Shown here: one piece after another, positions 26,799-35,892 of the stretch
How positions within the stretch are numbered: the stretch's first letter is position 1
Layout of the letters: each line of letters starts with the position of its first letter
Translations under genes and position numbers: made by a program
Notes under the pieces: model-generated
The model's database searches: none
What the model was told of the DNA's origin: nothing
Seen by the model: only the letters and a program-made list of their open reading frames with translations
NCBI RefSeq assembly: GCF_015482775.1
Contig: NZ_CP058214.1
Coordinates: 4,516,501-4,580,500 of the forward strand
Source: Kaustia mangrovi
GTDB taxonomy: Bacteria > Pseudomonadota > Alphaproteobacteria > Rhizobiales > Im1
Reading direction: 5' to 3'
DNA length: 64,000 bases

Positions 26799-27208
26799 GG
26801 GCTTCTCCTTACGCCTCTGTACTGCAGTGGCCAGAATGAAACGAAGGGACGTCCCAAACACCCCTTCCAGCCACAATTCGTACCTATTCATATAGTGATT
26901 TGTCCAGCCATTGTCTCAAGAAAACGTTGCCGTCTCCACAATAGCCGCATTTCGCGCAGACGGCGAGGGAGATCCGTCGACCTATCCGGATCGGCGAGTT
27001 GGCGGTATCGCGCCGATGCGACCCTGGCAGGCCTCGTTCGCAAGGTCTCGGGGAGATGCAGGACGGCCTCTGGCCGGACCGACGCCGCAGAGGGGGCGAG
27101 CCCTGGAGCGCACTTCGTGACCCCACATTCGTTCATGCCCTCCAGCGCCCTGTATTGCCGCGCTTTCGAACCGGAAATGCGGTGTCCACCTTTCCGCAGA
27201 AAAGCACA
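26799..27208. other. Gene-free spacer
   Basis: Holds the promoter side of the small secreted protein and the 3' flank of the mechanosensitive channel gene. The stretch at about 26880-26930 is AT-richer than its surroundings. No convincing gene, RNA or terminator was seen. Confidence 0.5.
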
Positions 27209-29029
27209 CTAGATGCCTTCCTCGCGCAACCGACGCAGGATCTCCTGATTTATCATCTGCGCGTGCTCGAGATAGGCGGCATGATCCGGCGGACTGTAAG
27301 CATAGGTGACGACAATATTGAGCGAATTCGCGTCGATCTCGTTGAAGAAGACGCGCGGTGGTTCTTCCGGGTGGTTGATCGCCTCGTTCGGATGGCGTTG
27401 CGATGGCTTCGGCTTGTCGTGCGATGAGGCCTGCCCGCCCGCTTTCGCCCCGCCGGTATCGGGAACGGACAGGATTTCGCGCAGAACCGCAACGACGCGC
27501 TCGATCTTCTCCAGAGATGTATCGCGAGGCAGCGGAAGGTTGATCGTGCGCTTGATCGAGGGCCGCATGTCGACATTCTCGATGTCCATCTCGGCGACAT
27601 TCTCGTTGGGGATGCTGACGAGATGGCCCGACAGCAGGCGAAGCCGCGTCGAGCGCATTCCGATATCCTCGACAATGCCCTCATAATCCCGCAGCTTGAT
27701 CCGCTGGCCGACCTCGAACGGCCTGTCCAGCAGCAGCATCAGGCTGCCGAAAACGTTCTTCAGCGTGTTCTGCGCAGCGAGCGCGACCGCAAGGCCGGTG
27801 ACGCCGGCGCTGGCGACGATCGTGGCCAGCGAGAACCCCATGAGGCGCATGCCCTGCAGGAGGAGGGCGACGATCGCGACAATGCTGACGACGCGGATGC
27901 CAAGGGCAATGAGATGCACGTCGGAGCGACGCTGCTCGGCGTAATCGGTGGCCGCGACCAGATCGATCATCACCGTTCCGAGCGAGAAGATGAAGATGAC
28001 GGCCGCCAGGAGCGCCATGCCATAGATGACGTAGACCGCGCTCTGGAACACCAGCCCGGTGACGAAGATCTTGTCGCCGATCACATCGTACAGCGCATAG
28101 CTGAGCACGGCCGCGGCAAGCGGTACGAGCAGCCGTACCGAATTCCGGATGAGAGGTGTGGCGTTCCGCGTCAGACGATTGAGGGCCTTCGACAGAAGCC
28201 AGATCGCGAGAGCAGCCAGGAGAAAGAGGGCGATCATCGCGATCCATTGCCAGAGCGTTTGCCCGAGAACATCCTGGTGCAACCACCCTGGCAGCCCGTC
28301 CGTCCAGGCCTGGAGCGTTGGATTGGGCGTCAGAAACGAGGCTTCGTAGAAACCTTCGGCAGCCGTGGTGCGGTAGGGAAACGACCTGAGCTTCCAGAAC
28401 AGATCCTCGACGCTGTCGAGCGTCTCCTCGCTGAACAGATACTTTCCCTGGTTCGGCCCCTCGTCGATCCGTACGATTTCCAGCGGGCTGTCCTCGATCT
28501 TCCAGGCCGGCGCATAGCCTTGGCCGATTGCGGCGATCATCTCGTCGCGACCGGGAATGCTCTCAAGCGGCGGCAGGCCGATCCGGTCGATGATCTCGCG
28601 CAGATAGACAGCATCGTTCACGGCCACATCCTGGCGCAGCGACGGTGCGACGGTCCTGAGATCGAAGAACCACTGCATCTGCTCGTAGAGATGCTGCAAT
28701 TCCGCCGTATCCTCGCGCGTGTATGTGTCCTGCCGCAGCAGGTCGTAATAGCGCTGGGTCAGTTTGAGAAAGCTGACGATCGTGTCGCGGGGGCTGTTCG
28801 TATTGGCCGGCTCCAGCAACTCGTCCAGAGGCTGGGCGCCCTCCTCGCCAGGTGCCGTGAGCTGATCGAGGATGGCCTCGATGCCGTCTGCGGTCTCGGA
28901 CGGAAAAAGCGGATTTCCCGCGCTCTCCTTGACCGGCGCGGGGCCACCGTCTTGTGCCGCCACCCCCGCGCCGGGAGCGATGACGAAGACCGTTGCGATA
29001 AGGCACAGAATTCGAAGTAAATTGTTCAT
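27209..29029 (-). CDS. MscS-family mechanosensitive ion channel with large periplasmic N-terminal domain
   Basis: 606 residues from ATG 29029. A signal peptide (ILCLIATVFVIAPGAGVAA) leads a periplasmic region of about 240 residues, then several helices, the pore helix VASAGVTGLAVALAAQNTLKNVFGSLMLL (Gly/Ala-rich TM3, as in MscS), and the beta domain DRPFEVGQRIKLRDYEGIVEDIGMRSTRL with LVSIPNENVA. It opens under hypo-osmotic membrane tension. The C-terminus carries an unusual charged insert (AKAGGQASSHDKPKPSQRHP). The long periplasmic domain resembles YbdG/MscM-type expansions, but the exact subfamily is not assignable. Confidence 0.9.
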   Translation of the reverse strand: MNNLLRILCLIATVFVIAPGAGVAAQDGGPAPVKESAGNPLFPSETADGIEAILDQLTAPGEEGAQPLDELLEPANTNSPRDTIVSFLKLTQRYYDLLRQDTYTREDTAELQHLYEQMQWFFDLRTVAPSLRQDVAVNDAVYLREIIDRIGLPPLESIPGRDEMIAAIGQGYAPAWKIEDSPLEIVRIDEGPNQGKYLFSEETLDSVEDLFWKLRSFPYRTTAAEGFYEASFLTPNPTLQAWTDGLPGWLHQDVLGQTLWQWIAMIALFLLAALAIWLLSKALNRLTRNATPLIRNSVRLLVPLAAAVLSYALYDVIGDKIFVTGLVFQSAVYVIYGMALLAAVIFIFSLGTVMIDLVAATDYAEQRRSDVHLIALGIRVVSIVAIVALLLQGMRLMGFSLATIVASAGVTGLAVALAAQNTLKNVFGSLMLLLDRPFEVGQRIKLRDYEGIVEDIGMRSTRLRLLSGHLVSIPNENVAEMDIENVDMRPSIKRTINLPLPRDTSLEKIERVVAVLREILSVPDTGGAKAGGQASSHDKPKPSQRHPNEAINHPEEPPRVFFNEIDANSLNIVVTYAYSPPDHAAYLEHAQMINQEILRRLREEGI

Positions 29030-29606
29030 TTCGCCGGATCGGGTCGCCCTGTGTTGCGTGGCATTGTCGATGCAAATCCAGCGTTCCAATGTCTTAGATT
29101 CGAAGTCTTCAGTAAACAGAGATCCGGAAAATCCCTCGATTTTCAACGATTATCCGACATAGGCGAAGGGTGCACATGGGCAAGGTCCCTATTTGCAGTC
29201 ATTGACAGAAAATTTTCTGAATATGACCGTCGGGTTGGAGGCGCCTTCTTGATCGGGTCCGGGGGCGTGGAAGATCCGCCGGTCCGCATCGGCGACATCG
29301 ACGGCCGTACGCTTCGCTGCCGGCCGAGATGCCGGCCGGCGATAGCGCCGGGCGCATGGGCCTCGCACCCTTGTGATCACTCCTCTGGATCGTGTGGTCC
29401 TGAAGTCCCCGGCGGCGACGGGGGCGTCTGCGCCTTCGGGTCGAGTGTCCGATGGCGGAAACAATGTCGGACTATATCTGCACAGATCCTGCACATAGTC
29501 CTGTCCTGTTCTTCATGTGTATTGCCGAATGCTAGGGAATGGCCTTTTTCCCGATTTCGCCCAAGAGGGCTTGCAAGCCGGTCTTATCTCCGGCATACAC
29601 GCCGGC
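29030..29606. other. Long spacer between MscS gene and tRNA-Ser
   Basis: No gene is supported. It contains a 14-bp palindrome CAGAAAATTTTCTG at 29206-29219, overlapping a TTGACA hexamer at 29202-29207, and a GCCGGC-rich hairpin near 29325-29345. The MscS promoter and the tRNA promoter should both be here. Confidence 0.45.
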
Positions 29607-29697
29607 GGAGAGGTGGCCGAGTGGTCGAAGGCGCTCCCCTGCTAAGGGAGTAGGCGGCAAAACCGCCTCGAGGGTTCGAATCCCTTCCTCTCCGCCA
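29607..29697 (+). tRNA. tRNA-Ser (anticodon GCT)
   Basis: 91 nt including an encoded CCA. Acceptor stem GGAGAGG/CCTCTCC (29607-29613 with 29687-29693), discriminator G 29694, D-arm GGCCGAGTGG, anticodon loop CTGCTAA with GCT at 29641-29643, a long variable arm (GTAGGCGGCAAAACCGCCT) as in class II tRNAs, and T-loop GTTCGAATC. Its 3' end is the attachment site of the integrated element that follows. Confidence 0.97.
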
Positions 29698-29699
29698 TT
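29686..29699 (+). other. attL core (tRNA-Ser 3' end)
   Basis: TCCTCTCCGCCATT spans the end of the acceptor stem, the CCA and two bases beyond. Identical to 52446-52459. Integration keeps the tRNA intact. Confidence 0.72.
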
Positions 29700-29764
29700 T
29701 CCGCTAAGCTATCCCACTGAAATCGTTGAGAAAATAAAGATGCGCTAGCGCTGGCTGAATTTCT

Positions 29765-29793
29765 GTGCAACAGATTGTACAATATTTTGTACA
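29765..29793. other. Left integrase arm-type site
   Basis: AT-rich segment with GTGCAACA, TTGTACAA and TTGTACA motifs between the tRNA and the integrase gene. Matches the segment at 52350-52378 at 23 of 29 positions. It also overlaps the region where the int promoter should be. Confidence 0.6.
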
Positions 29794-29808
29794 GCAAATC
29801 GGCCGGAC

Positions 29809-31125
29809 ATGCATCGTTACCAGAAACCGTGGCGCGGGGCGTGGTATTACGTCCGAAGGGTGCCCACTGCCTTTGCCCATCTCGACAAGCGCAACCCTGT
29901 GCGGGTCTCCGCCAACATTGCCGTAGCCGACGATCCGGAGGGCTGGCGGGCCGCCCGGGTGATCGACCGGCTCGACAAGGAGACGGAGGCCTATTGGCGC
30001 GGGCTGCTGGAGGGCCATGCGGTCGAGGCGCAGAGGCGCTACGACGCGGCGCGGACCCGGGCGAGGGCGCTGGGCTTCGACTATATGCCGGCCATGGAGC
30101 TCGCGGCCAAGCCGATCGGCGACCTGCTCGACCGGGCGGAGGTCCTCAGGCCCCGGGACGCGGCGGGGAGCGGGCCGGAGATCGCCGCCGTGCTGGGCGG
30201 CGAGGACCGGCCGGACTTCCGCCTCTCGACGCTGTTCGGCGAGTATGAGCGCCTGTCGCGCGCCTCGCTGAAGGAGAAGTCGGAGGATCAGCTGCGCAAG
30301 TGGCGCAACCCGAAGAAGCGGGCTGTCGCCAACCTCATGACCGTGATCGGCGACAAGCGCCTATCGGAGATCACGCGCAACGACGCGCTGGACTTCCAGG
30401 CCTGGTGGCAGGACCGGATCGTGGGGGAGGGGCGCGAGATCGAGACGGCGAACAAGGATATCGGCCATATCAACCGGATGCTGCGCACGCTGGAGCGCTG
30501 GCACCGGCTGGGCCTGCCGCCGGTCTTCTCCGAGCTGCGCATCGAGGGCGGGCGCGTGGCCCAGCGCCAGGCCTACGATGCCGGCTATGTCCGCGACAGG
30601 CTGTTCGCGCCCGGTGCGCTCGACGGGCTGAACGAGGAGGCGCGGGCGGTGATCTGGCTGGTCGCGGAGACGGGTCTCCGGCTATCGGAGGCCTGCAACC
30701 TGACGTCTGAGACGATCCACCTGGACGAGCCGGTTCCCTATGTGGCCGTGCGCCCGGACGGGCGGCAGATGAAGACGGACCAGTCGGCCCGCGAGATCCC
30801 GCTGCTCGGCGGCGCGCTCGCCGCGGCGAAGCGTTTCCCCGAAGGCTTCCCGCGCTATCGCCACAGGGCCGACGCGCTCTCCGCGCTGGTGAACAAGTAT
30901 CTCGACACTGCGGGGCTGAGGCCGTCCAAAGGCCACACGCTTTACAGTCTGCGCCATACCTTCGAGGATCGGCTGACGGCCGTCGGAGCGCCGGAGAAGG
31001 TGATGGCGGCGCTGATGGGGCACAAATACATCCGGCCGAAATACGGGGCGGGGCCGAGCCTGGAGCTCAAGGCGGAGTGGGTTGGGAGGATTGTCTATCA
31101 GGTCCCGCACGACACAGCCTCGTGA
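29809..31125 (+). CDS. int: Tyrosine recombinase/site-specific integrase
   Basis: 438 residues. The C-terminal catalytic domain has the first Arg in ETGLRLSEACNL, the HxxR box in HTLYSLRHTFEDRL, the second His in ALMGHKYIRPKYG, and the nucleophile Tyr in the same segment. A SAM-like core-binding domain (LSTLFGEYERLSRASLKEKSE onward) precedes it. The N-terminus YQKPWRGAWYYVRRVP is typical of phage integrases that insert in tRNA genes of alphaproteobacteria. It begins 110 bp after the tRNA and mediates integration at its 3' end. Confidence 0.95.
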   Translation: MHRYQKPWRGAWYYVRRVPTAFAHLDKRNPVRVSANIAVADDPEGWRAARVIDRLDKETEAYWRGLLEGHAVEAQRRYDAARTRARALGFDYMPAMELAAKPIGDLLDRAEVLRPRDAAGSGPEIAAVLGGEDRPDFRLSTLFGEYERLSRASLKEKSEDQLRKWRNPKKRAVANLMTVIGDKRLSEITRNDALDFQAWWQDRIVGEGREIETANKDIGHINRMLRTLERWHRLGLPPVFSELRIEGGRVAQRQAYDAGYVRDRLFAPGALDGLNEEARAVIWLVAETGLRLSEACNLTSETIHLDEPVPYVAVRPDGRQMKTDQSAREIPLLGGALAAAKRFPEGFPRYRHRADALSALVNKYLDTAGLRPSKGHTLYSLRHTFEDRLTAVGAPEKVMAALMGHKYIRPKYGAGPSLELKAEWVGRIVYQVPHDTAS

Positions 31126-31164
31126 GGCGAAGTCCCGGGGAAAGCGTCGTGTTGCTTGTCCGGC

Positions 31165-32397
31165 TCATTGCCTGCTTCGCACAAGGTCAAGAAACGAGGC
31201 CATGTCAATGAGTTGGGCAAGCTGGACAGGCTGATAGGTCTCGTGGATCGGGCGTGGCAGGACGAGCTGGAGGCCCGATTTCTGCATTTCGTCCGTCTGC
31301 GTGAGCGAGATGCCGGGTTCCAGCGTCAACAGGTGCTTGTGGCTGATGCGATCGGCCTCGGCAAGTACCTGACGCCACCTGTCCTTGCAGGTTGTCTTGG
31401 CCCCGAGCATGGTCAACCGGTTCTCGGGCCAGTCCGGGTCGTGGTAGGCCTCCTCGCCGGGGAAGAGGAAGTCGGGTCCGTTACGCTTCTCGGTGGTCGC
31501 CTCGCGCTTGTATCCGAGGCCATGCAATTCGAGGATGGCCTCGGTGTGGTTGCCGAGGGCCCAGCCTGCCCGTGATTTCCGGCGGTTCTGGACGCTGAGG
31601 GAGAAGCTTACGAAGGCGTCGACGTCCGCTTGTCCGTCTTTGACAAATCCCTGCTCCAGACGATCGCCGACGATGTGCCTTTCGAGTGTCATGAACAGTC
31701 GCTCCTCGAGATCCATCCATTCGACGAGAGCTTGATCGGGGTCTTCCCGCGCGTCGACGTCCGAAGCCGCATTCCGCGCGAACGCCGAGAACTCGCGTGT
31801 CGCCGGGAACGTGTTCCCGAACTTTTTCAGGAGCCGTCCGAGCCACTCCTCCTCGTCGGGCGGGAGCACCTCGAGACCAATGAGCTCGAGAATATACCTA
31901 GCCGTGAGGTCGAGCGATCGGCCCCGCTTCTCGCGCAGATCGTTCTGGCTGATCTCATAACCGCTGTCCGGCAGCTTCAGGTCGAACAGCCAGAGGAGTT
32001 GGTGGAGAATGGAGCTGTCGCGGCTGCACATCAGGGCCAGCAAAGGCCCCTCTGTCGGCTGGCACAGGAAAAGCACGTCGCCGGCCTTTGCCCGATGGAC
32101 AATCTCTTCCGCCGCGGCCGGGTAGTAGAGGCGGTATTCCGGTTCCCGGTGGCTCTGCTGGCGCCGGCTGTCATACCAGGTTCCTGTGAGATCCACGCCC
32201 TGCGGAGGCTCGTCGTCACTCAGCCAGACGTAGCTGACCGGCAGTCTGACCTTGCCTTCCGGAGAGCCGAGGAAGGCCCGGAAATCGCTGATCCCCTGAA
32301 GCTCATGGCCGTGAGAAACCGCCGGATTCACCTCCGTTCCCCTGAGGATCTTCACGCCTGCCCCGAGAAAGTGGTCGGACAGCGACCCTTGCCTCAT
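31165..32397 (-). CDS. Type II restriction endonuclease, EcoRII-like
   Basis: 410 residues, close to EcoRII's 404. The N-terminal part (HGHELQGISDFRAFLGSP, TGTWYDSRRQQSHREPEYRLYYP) corresponds to the EcoRII effector-binding domain. The C-terminal PD-(D/E)xK domain contains GPDFLFPGEEAYHD and LGAKTTCKDRWRQVL with catalytic Lys and Arg, then KHLLTLEPGISLTQ. Probably cuts at CCWGG-type sites, in keeping with the adjacent Dcm-type methylase and Vsr (inference). The start overlaps the vsr stop by 4 bp, so nuclease synthesis is coupled to and follows the methylase and Vsr. Confidence 0.9.
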   Translation of the reverse strand: MRQGSLSDHFLGAGVKILRGTEVNPAVSHGHELQGISDFRAFLGSPEGKVRLPVSYVWLSDDEPPQGVDLTGTWYDSRRQQSHREPEYRLYYPAAAEEIVHRAKAGDVLFLCQPTEGPLLALMCSRDSSILHQLLWLFDLKLPDSGYEISQNDLREKRGRSLDLTARYILELIGLEVLPPDEEEWLGRLLKKFGNTFPATREFSAFARNAASDVDAREDPDQALVEWMDLEERLFMTLERHIVGDRLEQGFVKDGQADVDAFVSFSLSVQNRRKSRAGWALGNHTEAILELHGLGYKREATTEKRNGPDFLFPGEEAYHDPDWPENRLTMLGAKTTCKDRWRQVLAEADRISHKHLLTLEPGISLTQTDEMQKSGLQLVLPRPIHETYQPVQLAQLIDMASFLDLVRSRQ

Positions 32398-32903
32398 GAT
32401 TGCCCCCGGATTTCGCCGGCCTCTTCCTCGCCACGGATCCAGTCTACGGCAGCGGCAACCGTCTTTTCGAGTCCCAGGCGCTGCGGGCCCTTCAGGGCGC
32501 ATTCCCAGATGGTGAGGTGGCGCCAGTTGCTCTCCCCGAGCTGGCTGCGCACTTTGGCGTCGCGCTCGCGATTCGTCCGGATCTTGTTTTCCCAGAACTC
32601 CCGTCGCGTACCGGGCAGGCGGAAGAGGGGGCAGTCGTGGCCGTGCCAGAAGCAGCCGTTGACGAAGATGACGGCCCGGTAGCGGGGGAGCACGATGTCC
32701 GGCTTTCCGGGGACGTCGCGCGCATGGAGGCGATACCGGAAACCGAGAGCGTGCAGCGCCTTGCGGATCTGCAGCTCGGGCTTCGTGTTCGCTCCCCGGA
32801 TGCCGGACATCATCCGGCTGCGCGTTTCCCTGTCGACGATGTCAGGCAACGGCCTTTTCTTCCCCGGCCCTCGCTTCGGCCGGCTCGTCGGATTTGCTGA
32901 CAA
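32394..32903 (-). CDS. vsr: Very short patch repair endonuclease (Vsr)
   Basis: 169 residues. Vsr landmarks: MMSGIRGANTKPELQIRKALHALGFRYRLH, PGKPDIVLPRYRAVIFVNGCFWHGHDC (catalytic Asp and zinc ligands), FWENKIRTNRERD and WRHLTIWECALKG. It nicks next to the T in T:G mismatches made by deamination of 5-methylcytosine, limiting mutation at methylase sites. Its first 62 bp overlap the 3' end of the methylase gene in another frame, as with dcm-vsr in enteric bacteria. Confidence 0.95.
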   Translation of the reverse strand: MSANPTSRPKRGPGKKRPLPDIVDRETRSRMMSGIRGANTKPELQIRKALHALGFRYRLHARDVPGKPDIVLPRYRAVIFVNGCFWHGHDCPLFRLPGTRREFWENKIRTNRERDAKVRSQLGESNWRHLTIWECALKGPQRLGLEKTVAAAVDWIRGEEEAGEIRGQS

Positions 32904-34098
32904 TATGCGGCGCCATCAGCCTCGCGATCGCCTCGACGACGGGCACGACGACGGCATTGCCGAACTGGCGATAGGCCTGGGTATCGGACACGACGAAGCT
33001 GTATGACGTGCCGCCGGGCTTCTCGAAGCCCATCAACCGGGCGCATTCCCGCGGCGTGAGCCGGCGCGGGTTCCTGCCCTTCTGCCGGATGAGGATCTCC
33101 GAGCCATCCTTGTGATAGCGGGCCGAGAGCGTGCGAGCCACATCTTCCGGGCCGAAGGCGCTGAACCCGAAACCGTTCCCCGCGGCGCGATGCTTTTCGG
33201 CGTAGCTCTGCAGATAGGACCACAGATGGTCCGACAGGGTGTAGCGATCGAGCACGCGGCCTTTCGGGCCGGTCGTGAACCGCTCGTCCGGTGCCTCGGA
33301 GCCATCCTCGGGGTGGAGAATGCTGCCGAGTCGCGGCGCATCTTCCTTGCCGGGAACGGGAAGGGCGTCGAAATCGAAATCCGTATCGTCACGGAAGCCG
33401 ACGATGAAGATGCGTTCCCTGTGCTGGGGCACCCAGTAGCGGGCATCGATGATCCGCGTCTGCACGGTGTAGCCGAGATCCTCCTCCAGCGTTCTCATGA
33501 TGACGTCGAAGGTGCGCCCGCGATCGTGGCTGCGAAGGTTCTTGACGTTCTCCAGAAGGAATGCCTCCGGCCGGTGATGCTGGATGATCCGGGCGACATC
33601 GAAGAACAGCGTGCCCTGCACATTGCACTGGAAGCCATGTGGTCGCCTGAGCGAGTTCAGCTTGGACACGCCGGCGAGCGAGAAAGGCTGGCAGGGAAAA
33701 CCGGCGAGCAGCACATCGTGGGCAGGAATCTCCTCTGCCCCGATCTGTGTGATATCGCCGGCGACGTCGTGGTCGTCGTCCGGGAAATTCGCGCGATACG
33801 TCTGTTTGCTGAACCGGTCCCACTCGCTTGTATAGACACACTTGCCGCCGATCGCGTCGAAGCCCCGGCGGAGCCCGCCAATGCCGGCGAAGAGATCGAT
33901 GAACCGGAAGGCGGGCTCCCCGGATTGCGCATTGCCGGTAGCCGGCTTCATCGTGCGCAGGAGATCGAGGACGGCGCGCCGCGGCCCGGTCTCTCCGTTT
34001 TCCCAGCGATAGATCTGGCGTTCGGTGTAGCCGAGCCGGTCGGCAGCCTCCGGGATGGTAAGCCCGGCCTGCTGCCGGAGAGTGCTGAACTCGTTCAC
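32842..34098 (-). CDS. dcm: DNA (cytosine-5) methyltransferase with N-terminal HTH (Dcm/M.EcoRII type)
   Basis: 418 residues from GTG 34098 (GGGGGAC upstream). Residues 1-50 form an XRE-like HTH (LRQQAGLTIPEAADRLGYTERQIYRWENGETGP), as in M.EcoRII and M.SsoII where it represses the operon. Methylase motifs: I FIDLFAGIGGLRRGFDAIGG, IV GFPCQPFSLAG with catalytic Cys, VI LLENVKNLRSHD, VIII QHRERIFIVGF, X YRQFGNAVVVPVVEAIA. Protects host DNA from the EcoRII-like nuclease. An ATG at 34179 in the same frame would add 27 residues with no family support. Confidence 0.94.
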   Translation of the reverse strand: MNEFSTLRQQAGLTIPEAADRLGYTERQIYRWENGETGPRRAVLDLLRTMKPATGNAQSGEPAFRFIDLFAGIGGLRRGFDAIGGKCVYTSEWDRFSKQTYRANFPDDDHDVAGDITQIGAEEIPAHDVLLAGFPCQPFSLAGVSKLNSLRRPHGFQCNVQGTLFFDVARIIQHHRPEAFLLENVKNLRSHDRGRTFDVIMRTLEEDLGYTVQTRIIDARYWVPQHRERIFIVGFRDDTDFDFDALPVPGKEDAPRLGSILHPEDGSEAPDERFTTGPKGRVLDRYTLSDHLWSYLQSYAEKHRAAGNGFGFSAFGPEDVARTLSARYHKDGSEILIRQKGRNPRRLTPRECARLMGFEKPGGTSYSFVVSDTQAYRQFGNAVVVPVVEAIARLMAPHIVSKSDEPAEARAGEEKAVA

Positions 34099-34288
34099 GG
34101 TGGTGTCCCCCTGAAAAACCCGCTGGGAATCTTTATGACATGATTTCAGATTCGCATCACGGGAACAAGAAGGGAACATCGAGATTGGCCGGTGTCCACA
34201 GATATTCGGTATAGGGAGCGGAGGTATGGTTCAGTTGACAGTCAGAAAACTGCGGCTGAAATTTCCTCTCATGGGGAAGGGGGAGTGA

Positions 34289-35164
34289 ATGTCAATAAAA
34301 CCCAGGTCATCGACACGAACAGCGCCGAGACGAATTGAGTCTGTTTCTGATTTTGTGAAGCATGTTGTGAACTGGACCAGCGAGGGCCACAGACCGGCGG
34401 CTTTCCGCGGTCAAAGTTTCCATGGTTGGCCGACTCTTCCCAAGATATTTCGACAGGATGTCGGGCTGTACGAGCATGAGAAGAATGCGGTGAGGGACCT
34501 CATCTCCGTTCATCCGCAGGAGTTTCGGGACGATGAGACCATGTTTGATCGTCTGGTGCGAATGCAGCATTTCGACTTGCCTACCCGCCTCCTGGATGTG
34601 ACCACCAACCCGTTGGTTGCGCTCTACTTCGCAACCGCCGAACACGTTGACAGTGGCGAGCCGCAGAACGGCAAGGTCCAAGCGTTCTTTGTTCCGCAGG
34701 TTCGGCAGCGATATTACGACAGCGACCGAGTGAGTTGCATGGCGAATCTCGCCAACCTCACTGCCAATGAAAAAGAGAATATCGCCAAGGCATGCCAGCT
34801 GCCGAAGGCTGAATTCAACGACAATGAAGCGGTGAAACGTCTTCTATGGTTCGTGCGTATCGAAAAGCCCCATTTCGAACCCAAAATTGACCCGGGAGAT
34901 CTTCGGCTGCCCGTTTTTGTGAAGCCCAAAATGAGCAACCGCCGAATTATTGCCCAATCTGGAGCATTCATTGTCTATGGCACAAGGCGTCGCCCGTCTG
35001 GACCAGATAAGGATCTTCGTATCAGGCGTGTTTTGATTCCGGCAGGGAAAAAGGCTGAGATAAAGAGGCAACTTGAGTTCCTCGGTATACACGCCAGCTC
35101 CCTCTTTCCGGAGATTGACAAAGCGGCAGACTTTGTCCTCAGAAAATACACGAACGGGGCCTAG
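34289..35164 (+). CDS. FRG-domain protein (putative defence cargo)
   Basis: 291 residues. The FRG domain is evident: AAFRGQSFHGWPTLPKIFRQ (the F-R-G itself), RLVRMQHFDLPTRLLDVTTNPLVALYFA, and SNRRIIAQSGAFIVYGTR. The domain is of unknown biochemistry and recurs in phage-defence neighbourhoods. This gene is AT-richer than its neighbours and is transcribed alone, divergently from the restriction operon. An anti-phage or abortive role is plausible from context only. Start ATG 34289 with GGGGAAGGGGGAGTGA upstream. Confidence 0.8.
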   Translation: MSIKPRSSTRTAPRRIESVSDFVKHVVNWTSEGHRPAAFRGQSFHGWPTLPKIFRQDVGLYEHEKNAVRDLISVHPQEFRDDETMFDRLVRMQHFDLPTRLLDVTTNPLVALYFATAEHVDSGEPQNGKVQAFFVPQVRQRYYDSDRVSCMANLANLTANEKENIAKACQLPKAEFNDNEAVKRLLWFVRIEKPHFEPKIDPGDLRLPVFVKPKMSNRRIIAQSGAFIVYGTRRRPSGPDKDLRIRRVLIPAGKKAEIKRQLEFLGIHASSLFPEIDKAADFVLRKYTNGA

Positions 35165-35315
35165 ATAAGCTCGCCAGGGCGACTTGTTCCAAGTGCTGTC
35201 CTGCGAGGCTTCGATGGGTCGAATGCACAGTGAATTCGAGCGGCTGATCCTCATGTTGCACAAGAGCAGCCGCAAACCTCACTCTTGAGGTTGTGCCGTC
35301 AATGGCGCAACCGCA

Positions 35316-35569
35316 TCATTTACCGGCCGTCCGCTCCGGCAGCTCCACCCTCTTCTCCCGCTCATAGGTCTCCAGGATGCGCCTTGCGCGTTCGACGCCG
35401 CGGTCTTTTTCGCGGGCGGCGACGAGTTCGCGTTCGAGGCGTTCCAGGAGGGGAGGTATTTGGGGCCGTGGAGGTCGACGATGCGGGCCATGAGGATGAG
35501 GGCCTTTTCGATGCGCTCGACGGTGACGGGTCGGTTGGGCGGGAGCTTGCTGCGGTGGAGGGCGGGCAT
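35316..35569 (-). pseudogene. Small phage-type coiled-coil protein, frameshifted
   Basis: First part (ALHRSKLPPNRPVTVERIEKALILMARIVDLHGPKYLP) reads from ATG 35569. The rest reads in another frame as LLERLERELVAAREKDRGVERARRILETYEREKRVELPERTAGK to a stop at 35316. Adding one C in the coding-strand CCCC run (35450-35453) joins them. The product would be about 84 residues, helical and highly charged. Unknown function; last gene of the leftward early operon. Probably a sequence error rather than decay. Confidence 0.6.
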
Positions 35570-35577
35570 GGCGTGGC

Positions 35578-35892
35578 TCAGGCTTCGGCGGGGTCGGTGG
35601 CGGGCGTGTCGGGGGCGGCGGTGTCGGCGGCTTCCCAGAGGGGGAGCATGCCCAGCGCTTGCATGTAGAGGGTCGTGACGGCGTCCTCCTCCTCGCGTTC
35701 GGCGCGGTCCTTCCTTCTCAAGCCGATGACCTTGCGGAGGATCTTCGTGTCGAAGCCGTGGGCCTTGGCCTCGGCGTAGACCTCCCTGATATCGCCGGCG
35801 ATGGCGGCCTTGTCCTCCTCGAGGCGCTCGATGCGCTCCACGAGCTGGCGGAGCTGGGCGTCGGCGCTGTTGGGGCGGGCGGTGTCAGGCAT
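35578..35892 (-). CDS. GapR-family (DUF2312) DNA-binding protein
   Basis: 104 residues. The core [49 protein letters not shown] is the GapR/DUF2312 domain, a nucleoid protein that tracks overtwisted DNA ahead of replication and transcription in Caulobacter. This copy has an acidic, Ala/Pro-rich tail and is encoded within a phage-like early operon, so it is a phage paralogue, perhaps aiding element replication. It overlaps the HD gene by 8 bp. Confidence 0.87.
   Translation of the reverse strand: MPDTARPNSADAQLRQLVERIERLEEDKAAIAGDIREVYAEAKAHGFDTKILRKVIGLRRKDRAEREEEDAVTTLYMQALGMLPLWEAADTAAPDTPATDPAEA

Noticed and set aside
27623-29020. 465-codon plus-strand frame opposite the MscS gene
   Set aside because: Shadow of the MscS gene on the minus strand, which has signal peptide, pore helix and beta domain.
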